64,000 bases of DNA from Cystobacter fuscus. GTDB lineage: Bacteria; Myxococcota; Myxococcia; Myxococcales; Myxococcaceae. Under the pieces are notes generated by a model. That model was not told where the DNA came from. It saw only the letters and a program-made list of their open reading frames with translations, and did not search any database. This document shows positions 1 to 6,667 of the stretch, piece by piece. Within the stretch, counting starts at the first letter, position 1. Every line of letters begins with the position of its first letter. The stretch lies in the NCBI RefSeq assembly GCF_002305875.1, contig NZ_CP022098.1:2728001-2792000 (forward strand), read 5' to 3'. Position numbers and translations under genes: made by a program.

Positions 1-570
1 TCCCCGAAGATGATGACCCTGCTGATGGTGGGCATGTCTGGACCTTGGGCAGTGGCGTGAGGCTGGGGGGTCGAGTGTAGGTGAGAGCCGCCAGCCCTGT
101 CCAACGCATGGGCCGATTTCACTCCGAGAGGAGAGGATGCGCTGTTCCACTTCCGTTTCCTCATCGAGTCGCTGGTCCTCACCGTCATCGGAGAGATCGT
201 CTGGATGAGCAAACATTGGTTTGGGTTGCGATCGAGAAGGATGGCGGTGTGACGCATGGGGAGAACCTGTCGGTGCGGAAGCATGGACCCCATGCGCCTC
301 CTCAAGGAGTGCCTCCCTCCCTCACCGCTGTGGGTGCGCGCCTGATTTTATTCTCCGGGCCCGTTTTCTCCTTGAGCCGGTGACTTGTGCAGCGGCCGGC
401 CTGCCGAGTCATGCGTGGCCACCCGTTGCCGTCCGGCGAGGAGGGCCCAGTTTGCCCTGGACTCGCGAGGCCTCCGGGCATCGCGGGCCCCACGTGACAC
501 CGAGAGGTAGCTGCAACGGAAACGTCACCGTCACGTGACACGTACGCGCAACCACGAGGAGACACACGTC
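1..570. other. Leading stretch without a confident gene
   Basis: An open frame entering from the left edge ends with a TGA at 58-60 and could be the last 19 residues of a gene outside the window, but nothing identifies it. Between about 80 and 251 one plus-strand frame reads through with a hydrophobic patch (LIESLVLTVIGEIVW) and could be a gene remnant; it has no convincing start. The last 80 bases before the BON gene hold a repeated palindromic element, listed separately. Confidence 0.4.
491..541 (+). promoter_or_regulatory. Two direct copies of CACGTGACAC upstream of the BON gene
   Basis: The 10-mer CACGTGACAC occurs at 491-500 and again at 532-541, start to start 41 bp, close to four helical turns. 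The second copy sits inside the perfect palindrome GTCACGTGAC (530-539). The pair ends 29 bp before the start codon at 571, so it is placed like an activator or repressor site for that gene. The cognate regulator cannot be named. Confidence 0.4.
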
Positions 571-1344
571 ATGGCGAACAGGGACTACGAGACGCGTCGG
601 TATCTGGGAGAAGACCGGGAGCGCTGGTCGGGCCGGGAGCGGGACTTCGACGAAGGCTTCCGCGGCAGTGACATGGGGCCGAGGCAGGAGCGCGGCCCGT
701 GGCAGGGCGGCCAGGGGTACTCGGTCGGCAACCGCGGGTTCGAGGATTACGGCCGGGGTCTCCGCGAGGACTCCAGCCGCTATTCCCGCGACCTCGGCCA
801 GGGCAATTACAGCCAGGGGAGTTACAACCAAGGCGATTATAACCAAGGTCACTACAACCCTTCGGGCTACTCCACCTCGCGGGGCAGCTTCGGAGGCGGC
901 GGGTACTCCGAGCGTGACCTCGGGTACGACCGGGACTACGGGACCTACGGGGCGCGCGACAGGAACGAGGGCCTCTACGGCCGCCGCGACTTCAACGAGC
1001 GTGGTCCGATCGAGCGGCTCGGCGACCGGTTCCGCGAGGGTCTGCGCAAGCTGGGCAAGGGGCCCAAGGCCTACACGCGCTCGGATGACCGCATCCGCGA
1101 GGACATCTACGACCGGCTCATGCACGGGTGGGTGAACGCCGAGCACGTGGAGGTGCAGGTGAAGAACGGTGAAGTCACGCTGACCGGCCTGGTCGAGGAG
1201 CGCCGCGACAAGCGCACCATCGAGGACATCACCGAGGATGTCCTCGGCGTGAAGGACGTGCACAACCAACTCAAGGTGGGCAGTCCCGAGCAATTCAACA
1301 CCGGGATCTCCGGCACCTCGGTGACGAAGGTCGCCCGCTCGTAG
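571..1344 (+). CDS. BON-domain protein with Tyr/Gly-rich N-terminal half
   Basis: A 257-residue protein. The C-terminal ~75 residues form a BON domain (RIREDIYDRL, then VKNGEVTLTGLVEERRDKR and GVKDVHNQL), a fold found in OsmY-type stress proteins and thought to bind phospholipid or other envelope ligands. The N-terminal two thirds is low complexity, rich in Arg, Tyr, Gly and Asp, with short NYSQGSYNQGDYNQG-like repeats around residues 80-105. There is no signal peptide, unlike OsmY. The start at 571 is chosen because GAGGAG lies about 10 bp upstream; a frame open from 535 adds residues without a better ribosome site. The gene stands alone, convergent with the next one. A role in osmotic or envelope stress is inferred from the family only. 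Confidence 0.8.
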   Translation: MANRDYETRRYLGEDRERWSGRERDFDEGFRGSDMGPRQERGPWQGGQGYSVGNRGFEDYGRGLREDSSRYSRDLGQGNYSQGSYNQGDYNQGHYNPSGYSTSRGSFGGGGYSERDLGYDRDYGTYGARDRNEGLYGRRDFNERGPIERLGDRFREGLRKLGKGPKAYTRSDDRIREDIYDRLMHGWVNAEHVEVQVKNGEVTLTGLVEERRDKRTIEDITEDVLGVKDVHNQLKVGSPEQFNTGISGTSVTKVARS

Positions 1345-1408
1345 CGCGGGAGGCAGGGCGGGCTCCCCGCGACCGCGCGGGGGGCCGCCGTGTCACTGCC
1401 TTCACGCG

Positions 1409-2794
1409 TCAGCGCCCGATGCAGCGCATGAAGCGTTTGAACTGCTTGCGGTCTCCGCGGAGCCGGAGCCGTCCCAGGAGCATGGCCTTGAGCGGGCTGC
1501 GGCCGCGGGTGATCTCCAGCCACGCGTTCGCGTCCGCCGTGACTTCCACGTCCACGGGCGCCACGTCGTCCTCCGCCAGGCTCAGCGCTCCATCGACGAT
1601 GCGCGCCGTCGAGGTGAGCTGCTCCGCCCCGGTGAACGAGAACCGCACCGAGACCGTGAGGTCCTTGGCCCTTCCACGCTGGAAGAACCGAGGCATCGCG
1701 CCCAGGAAGCCCTTCACCGAGCGGGGGCGCATGCTGGTCGTCACCCGCTGGAGCCGCTTGTGCGGGAAGCGCTTGCGCGCGTAGGCCTCGGCATCCGACC
1801 CGGCGAGGACATACAGGATCTCTTCCTTCTGCTGCAGGGGGCGCAGCACCTGATCCATGAACGCTCCCCGTGAGCGCAGGAAGGGGCTGAGCACGTCCTC
1901 TCCCGCCGGACAGACGGCGAGGCAGTAGGCGGCCTTGTAGTTGGGCTTGTACGAGAGGCTCTGCCACATCGACGCCGTTTCGCTGTCGCTGACCCGATCG
2001 CGGTAGTCCTTCCCGTTCTTGCTGTCGGCGATGGCCTCGACCCAGTTGATGAAGCCGCCCATGAACTCGCGGTAGTTGTGGGTCGAGCAGCCCGAGAAGT
2101 CGAAATGCCCATCGGGGTGGATGGCGCCCACCGGGCAGGCGGCGACACAGAGCTTGCAATCGATGCAGGGATTGTAATCGACCGGCTGCCCTTCTTCCTC
2201 GACCCGTGCGTCGGTGAGGACCGTGGCGAGCAGGATGAAGTTGCCGAAGCGCGGGTGGATGACGTTGCGGTGCAACCCCATCTGTCCAAGCCCTGCCGCC
2301 ACCGCCACGCGCTTGTGCGAGACCACCCAGGCCCGGCCAGGATAGCGGTCCATCTCCATCGGGAAGGCCATGGAGGGATTGACGGCGCGATGGCCCCTCT
2401 GTGCGAGGGCCTGGACGATTTCTCGGGCCGCCTCGTCGACGAGCTCGGACGTTTGATGGAATTCCCGGTTGGCCACGCTGCGCGCGGGGCTGCGGATGTT
2501 GTCCCGGTTCATTCGCACCACGATCGAGATCAGCGTGCGCACTCCTGGAAGGGCTTCCTCGACATAGGGGCGCTCCTCGGCCATCTCTGGCCGCTCGATC
2601 GAGACAAAACCCACGTCGTCCACGCCAGCCGCGAGGCTCACCTCGCGCAGCCACGCCGCCGTCACCGCCTCCGGAGCCCCGGCCGGATGGCGGCGCAATC
2701 GCTGCACCGTGGGATGTCGCGCCATCTTCGCCGGGATGCGCTCTTCCGTCACCAGGTCGCCCGTGACGGGGGCCTGCTCTTCTCGCGTTGCCAT
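1409..2794 (-). CDS. QueG-like 4Fe-4S protein fused to an SCP2-like domain
   Basis: A 461-residue protein. Residues ~40-330 resemble the epoxyqueuosine reductase/reductive-dehalogenase-type iron-sulfur family: a ferredoxin motif CIDCKLCVAACP near residue 210, then additional cysteines in CSTHNYREF and CLAVCPAGED that can complete a second cluster. The last ~110 residues (from about GRAKDLTVSVRFSF) look like an SCP2 sterol-carrier fold, which binds a hydrophobic ligand. True QueG lacks this tail, so a tRNA role is unlikely; a redox enzyme acting on a lipid-like substrate is a reasonable inference. There is no signal peptide, so it is cytoplasmic. It is divergent from the SDR gene at 3017, with an AT-rich promoter region between them. 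Confidence 0.7.
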   Translation of the reverse strand: MATREEQAPVTGDLVTEERIPAKMARHPTVQRLRRHPAGAPEAVTAAWLREVSLAAGVDDVGFVSIERPEMAEERPYVEEALPGVRTLISIVVRMNRDNIRSPARSVANREFHQTSELVDEAAREIVQALAQRGHRAVNPSMAFPMEMDRYPGRAWVVSHKRVAVAAGLGQMGLHRNVIHPRFGNFILLATVLTDARVEEEGQPVDYNPCIDCKLCVAACPVGAIHPDGHFDFSGCSTHNYREFMGGFINWVEAIADSKNGKDYRDRVSDSETASMWQSLSYKPNYKAAYCLAVCPAGEDVLSPFLRSRGAFMDQVLRPLQQKEEILYVLAGSDAEAYARKRFPHKRLQRVTTSMRPRSVKGFLGAMPRFFQRGRAKDLTVSVRFSFTGAEQLTSTARIVDGALSLAEDDVAPVDVEVTADANAWLEITRGRSPLKAMLLGRLRLRGDRKQFKRFMRCIGR

Positions 2795-2867
2795 CGAGGT
2801 ACCTCGCCCCTGACATGCCGCGCCCGCCCTGCTCCTCGTGGGCTCGTGCGACAGGATGGATTATGGG

Positions 2868-2887
2868 TATAATATTACTTGTGTAAT
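2868..2887. promoter_or_regulatory. TATAAT box abutting an ATTAC-N4-GTAAT operator
   Basis: TATAAT at 2868-2873 is followed immediately by the perfect inverted repeat ATTAC-TTGT-GTAAT (2874-2887). This lies in the 222-bp divergent gap between the iron-sulfur/SCP2 gene and the SDR. It looks like a TetR-type operator overlapping a promoter and could control both genes. No TetR-family regulator is encoded within 10 kb. Confidence 0.45.
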
Positions 2888-3016
2888 CCGTCCGGTCAAG
2901 CGGACCCGCGGAGCGAAGGCATGGGCGGAGCGATCGACACCGAGATGGATGCGCGCGGGGGACTCCGCGGATTATAGAGGGCCCTCCATTTCTGGAGCCT
3001 TGGAGGGTCGTCGCGG

Positions 3017-3880
3017 ATGACAGCGGGAAACATGCGGGAAAAGGTCTGTCTCATCACGGGTGCCACCTCGGGCATCGGGCTGGAGTCCGCACGGGGGCTC
3101 GCGGGTCAGGGGGCCACGGTGGTCCTGTCGGGACGGGATCCGGGCCGGGGAGAGGCCGCGCTCGCGGAGGTCCGCCGCACCGTCCCCGACGCGAAGCTGG
3201 ACCTGCTGCTCGCGGACCTCACCTCGCTGGCCTCCGTCCGCAAGCTCGCGGAGGACTTCCAGCGCAAGTACTCGCGGCTGGATGTGCTGCTCAACAACGC
3301 GGGCCTCATCATCGACCGGCGCAAGGTGACCTCGGATGGCTTCGAGGCCACCTTCGCCACCAACCACCTCGCGCACTTCCTGCTCACCCACGAGCTGTTG
3401 GAGCTCCTCGCGGCCAGCGGTGCCTCGCGCGTGGTGAACGTCTCCTCCGAGGGCCACCGCCTGGGCTCGCTCGACTTCCTCGACGACCCGCAGGCCGAGC
3501 GGGGCGGCTATAGCCCAATGAGGGTCTACGGCAACTCGAAGCTGGCCAACATCCTCTTCACGCGCGGCCTGAAGCGGCGGCTGGAGGGCACGAAGGTGAC
3601 CACCAACAGCCTGCACCCGGGCGTGGTGCGCACCGGCTTCGCCCTCAACTCCGAGGGCATCCTGAAGCACCTGATCAAGCTCGCCGCGCCCTTCATGCTC
3701 TCGGCCGAGGGCGGCGCTCGCACGTCGGTGTACCTGGCCTCCTCGCCCGAGGTGGAGGGCGTGAGCGGCAGGTACTTCATCAAGAGCAAGGTGGCCAAGG
3801 AGTCCCGGGCCGCCCAGGACGACGACGCCGCCGAGAAGCTGTGGCGGATGAGCGCCGAGCTGACAGGCGTCGGACGCTGA
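3017..3880 (+). CDS. Short-chain dehydrogenase/reductase (retinol dehydrogenase-like)
   Basis: A 287-residue classical SDR. The cofactor motif TGATSGIG lies at residues ~15-22, followed by the NNAG motif and the catalytic Tyr-Lys pair in YGNSKLAN. The layout (NHLAHFLLTHELL, NVSSEGHR, SLHPGVVRTGF) matches the retinol-dehydrogenase/WWOX-like SDR subgroup that uses NADP(H) on lipophilic alcohols or aldehydes; the substrate cannot be told. GGAGGG at 3002-3007 sits 9 bp before the ATG. It is divergent from the iron-sulfur/SCP2 gene, and a shared operator suggests co-regulation with it. Confidence 0.88.
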   Translation: MTAGNMREKVCLITGATSGIGLESARGLAGQGATVVLSGRDPGRGEAALAEVRRTVPDAKLDLLLADLTSLASVRKLAEDFQRKYSRLDVLLNNAGLIIDRRKVTSDGFEATFATNHLAHFLLTHELLELLAASGASRVVNVSSEGHRLGSLDFLDDPQAERGGYSPMRVYGNSKLANILFTRGLKRRLEGTKVTTNSLHPGVVRTGFALNSEGILKHLIKLAAPFMLSAEGGARTSVYLASSPEVEGVSGRYFIKSKVAKESRAAQDDDAAEKLWRMSAELTGVGR

Positions 3881-3905
3881 GCGGCAGCGCCCTCTGTCGA
3901 TGGGG

Positions 3906-4170
3906 GCCTGCTCGGACTGCTCGCCGGGCCGCTCGCCGCCGCGGCCCTGCTGCTCATCCCCTCGGGACTTCACGAGGTCCCCAGTGCCGGTCACCGCCGC
4001 CGCTGTGGCCGCCTGGATGGCCCTCTCGTACCGCCGTGATGATGGTGCCCATTGGCATGGCGCTCGTTTCCCAGCCGAAGTCCGCCGAGGGCCGCCGGCT
4101 CGGGCACCTCGGCGCCGCGCTGATGCTCTCGGTCTCCTATGGCTCAAACATCGGAGGGCTCGGCACGAAG
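3906..4170 (+). pseudogene. Internally deleted copy of the 5' part of the SLC13 transporter gene
   Basis: Two blocks repeat the transporter gene that begins at 5177. Bases 3906-4026 match about 5181-5312, with a short gap in a GCC-rich run. Bases 4030-4170 match 5621-5761 base for base in length. About 308 bp (5313-5620) is absent, and the copy has no start codon in the proper frame and no 3' end. Identity is high by eye, so the duplication is not ancient. Together with the intact gene it brackets the lower-GC cassette at 4282-5148, which suggests the cassette arrived in an event that duplicated the transporter's 5' end. Confidence 0.85.
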
Positions 4171-4281
4171 CACATGTTTTCCTCGGAACAGACTCCTTGG
4201 CTCCCGTTCTCTTCGCGAACCTCCTCATGTACCTTGGAGGTTGTTGAGCAGGAATAGCCAGGTAGAAAGGAAGAGTACGCG

Positions 4282-4758
4282 GTGGACAAAGAGATGAGTC
4301 TGATTGTTTCGATGACCACCATGGCGGTGCTCAGCGTCGGATGTGCTCACGGGCAACGGCTAGAAGAACGGGTCTACGTCATCTCCGAGGATGCGCGTGG
4401 AGTCGGCACTGCACTCGGAACTGGCGGAGCTGGCTTCCGCGATTGCGATGCGGAGCATGTCGAGTGCTTCAATGAGTGTTGGAACGCTCGTACTCTACCA
4501 TGGCCTCACACGAAACGGGACGAATGGTATAACGAGTATTGCACCAGGGAATGCCGCAAGCGGTATATGGAATGAGAAAAGGAGAATGAGAAGAAGGCGA
4601 AGGAGCTGAAGTTCTCGCGCGTTGAGGACGCGGTTGGGTGGATCAGGATGCACAAGGCCGAAGTGGCGTTTGGTACGGTCGTCATCATCGCTGGCGTTGC
4701 CTTCGTCATTACGACTGGTGGCTCTGGCGGGCTGATTCTGGCTCCTCTTGCCCTCTAA
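4282..4758 (+). pseudogene. Cys-rich lipoprotein, SitA-delivery-like, with an in-frame TGA
   Basis: A GTG start (GGAAG 8 bp upstream) opens a 97-residue frame that stops at a TGA, 4573-4575. The same frame then continues for 60 more codons to a TAA at 4756-4758 and keeps protein character: a Lys/Glu-rich helix, then a Gly/Val-rich hydrophobic segment (GTVVIIAGVAFVITTGG) near the end. The N-terminus has a hydrophobic signal ending in a weak lipobox (LSVGC); residues 50-98 are Cys-rich (FRDCDAEHVECFNECW). From memory, this lipoprotein-plus-hydrophobic-segment layout is a multicopy myxobacterial accessory family resembling the delivery part of outer-membrane-exchange toxins (SitA). One TGC/TGT-to-TGA change, or a sequencing error, would explain the break. 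GC is clearly lower than in the neighbours. Confidence 0.5.
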
Positions 4759-4770
4759 CCTGGTGCACCA

Positions 4771-5148
4771 ATGACCTATCATTCAGACTTCGATGTTGAC
4801 ACCGTCATGAAGATGCTCGGCACTGTGGGCGCGAAGTACCCGGAGGGCACGCCGGAAGACGAAGCGCTCCGAATTGCCTCGGTAGCGTTGCTTTACCTCC
4901 GCGACATCCAGAAACTGGATGAATACCGTGATTATTTTCGGAGGTTCTTCACCTATAAGCCGGTGACCATTGCCCAAACGTTCGTGACGAGAGAGGAGGC
5001 GGACAAGTGGCTCGCCAGAGGAAATGCCAAGGATGGCGATCTCGTTAAAATCGCTGACCAGGGTTTTGTCGTGTACGAGATGCCGAAGGGATTGAAGTTC
5101 GTCCCGAGGCCCCTGCCGGAAGAACTGGAACCTCCAGATTCGAAGTAG
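4771..5148 (+). CDS. Small cassette protein of unknown function, partner of the broken lipoprotein
   Basis: A 125-residue soluble protein, mostly helical, with no signal peptide or membrane segment. It begins with a helix (DVDTVMKMLG), followed by PEGTPEDEALRIASVALLYL, and has a REEADKWLARGNAKDGD segment near residue 75 and a Pro/Glu-rich tail. It starts 12 bp after the end of the interrupted lipoprotein frame and has no strong ribosome site of its own, so translation is probably coupled. The pairing and the lower GC suggest one mobile accessory cassette. An accessory or immunity-type role is possible by analogy with SitA/B/I loci, but no motif in this protein proves it. Confidence 0.6.
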   Translation: MTYHSDFDVDTVMKMLGTVGAKYPEGTPEDEALRIASVALLYLRDIQKLDEYRDYFRRFFTYKPVTIAQTFVTREEADKWLARGNAKDGDLVKIADQGFVVYEMPKGLKFVPRPLPEELEPPDSK

Positions 5149-5176
5149 GCCCCATCTCCGGAAACCGCCGTCCCGT

Positions 5177-6616
5177 ATGCGCCTGCTCGGACTGCTCGCC
5201 GGGCCGCTCGCCGCCGCGGCCCTGCTGCTCATCCCCTCGGGGCTCCACGAGGTCCCCGGTGCCGGCCACCGCCCGGCCGCCGCCGCCGCCGTGGCCGCCT
5301 GGATGGCCCTCTGGTGGTTCACCGAGGCCGTCCCCATGGCCTGGACCTCCCTGCTCCCGCTTGTCCTCTTCCCCTCGCTGGGCGTCTTCGGCGTGCGCGG
5401 CCTTCCCTCCGCCGTGGGCCGCTCCGCCTTGCCCTACGTGGACCCCTACATCTTCCTCTTCCTTGGGGGCATGGCCCTGGGCGCCGCCCTGGAGCAGTGG
5501 CACCTGCACCGGCGCATCGCCCTGCTCATCATGCGCACCATCGGCACCGAGCCCCGGCGGTTGCTGCTCGGCCTGCTCCTGGCCACCGCGTTCGTCTCGC
5601 TGTGGATCTCCAACACCGCCACCGCCGTGATGATGGTGCCCATCGGCATGGCGCTCGTCTCCCAGCTCGAGTCCGCCGAGGGCCGCCGGCTCGGGCATTT
5701 CGGCGCCGCGCTGATGCTCTCGGTCGCCTACGGCTCCAACATCGGAGGGATTGGCACGAAGATCGGCAGTCCCACCAACTCCGTCTTCGCGGGCGTGGCC
5801 TCGCGGCGGCTGGCCGCCGAAGTGGGCTTTCTCGAGTACATGGTGGCGGCCCTGCCCTTCGTCCTCCTCTTCCTGCCGCTCGTCTGGTGGGTGCTGTGGC
5901 GCGAGGGCCGCCTGGACGCGCTCGGCCCCGGGCGGGGCTCGGACCTCATTGAGCGGGAACTGGCCGCGCTCGGGCCACTGTCGGGGGGCGAGAAGGTGGT
6001 GGGCACCGTCTTCCTGGTGGCCGCGGCGCTGTGGATGGGCGGGGACTTCTTGCGCGACGTGCTGGCCCCGTGGGTGGCCTCGGCCTTCGGGGGCTTCAAA
6101 TTGCTGGGGAAGCACTACGAGGCGGCCGTGGCGATGCTCGCCGCCGGGACGCTGGTGTTGCTGGGGCGGCTGTCCCGAGGGGCGCTGGCCCGGGTGCCCT
6201 GGGACACACTGCTGCTGCTGGGAGGAGGCTTCGCGCTCGCCGCTGGCATCGAGGGCAGCGGCCTGTCCACCTACCTGGGCGTGCGCCTGGCGGGTCTGGA
6301 GTCCCTGGGCCTGCTCGCGCAGTACGGCGCCGTGGCCCTGTCCACCGTGGCCCTGTCCGCCGTGGCCTCCAACACCGCCACCGTGAACGTGCTGCTCAAC
6401 GTGCTGCCCGGCTCGCTCCCCCTGCTCGCGGTGAGCACCTTCGCCGCGTCGTGCGACTTCGCCCTGCCCGCGGGCACTCCGCCCAACGCCATCGTCTTCG
6501 GCAGCGGCTATGTGCGCCTGCCCACGATGATGAAGCTCGGCGGGGCGTTGGACCTGCTCGCCTCCGCCGTGCTCACCCTCCATGGGCTCGTCTGGGTTCG
6601 CTTCGTGCTCGGTTGA
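5177..6616 (+). CDS. SLC13/DASS family sodium:dicarboxylate (or sulfate) symporter
   Basis: A 479-residue integral inner-membrane protein with about eleven hydrophobic segments. The family's two signature SNT motifs are present: SNTATAVMMVPIG near residue 150 and SNTATVNVLLN near residue 400, which in this family bind Na+ and the anionic substrate. Length is normal. The likely substrate is a C4-dicarboxylate or another divalent anion; the sequence alone does not separate these. The ATG at 5177 lacks a strong Shine-Dalgarno sequence. A partial copy of the first ~200 codons lies upstream at 3906-4170, beyond the accessory cassette. Confidence 0.9.
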   Translation: MRLLGLLAGPLAAAALLLIPSGLHEVPGAGHRPAAAAAVAAWMALWWFTEAVPMAWTSLLPLVLFPSLGVFGVRGLPSAVGRSALPYVDPYIFLFLGGMALGAALEQWHLHRRIALLIMRTIGTEPRRLLLGLLLATAFVSLWISNTATAVMMVPIGMALVSQLESAEGRRLGHFGAALMLSVAYGSNIGGIGTKIGSPTNSVFAGVASRRLAAEVGFLEYMVAALPFVLLFLPLVWWVLWREGRLDALGPGRGSDLIERELAALGPLSGGEKVVGTVFLVAAALWMGGDFLRDVLAPWVASAFGGFKLLGKHYEAAVAMLAAGTLVLLGRLSRGALARVPWDTLLLLGGGFALAAGIEGSGLSTYLGVRLAGLESLGLLAQYGAVALSTVALSAVASNTATVNVLLNVLPGSLPLLAVSTFAASCDFALPAGTPPNAIVFGSGYVRLPTMMKLGGALDLLASAVLTLHGLVWVRFVLG

Positions 6617-6667
6617 GCGCGGACGGTCCGCTGTCGCGCGCTGCCGTGGCAACCCTGTTCGCCGGCG

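Noticed and set aside
81-538. Small overlapping plus-strand frames before the BON gene
   Set aside because: No ribosome site, no motif and mutually overlapping frames; treated as non-coding.
4573-4575. TGA read as selenocysteine
   Set aside because: No bacterial SECIS-like hairpin is evident right after it, and a plain Cys-to-stop change is simpler.
3906-5313. Insertion sequence or integron origin of the cassette
   Set aside because: No transposase, integrase, terminal inverted repeats or target duplication was found around it.
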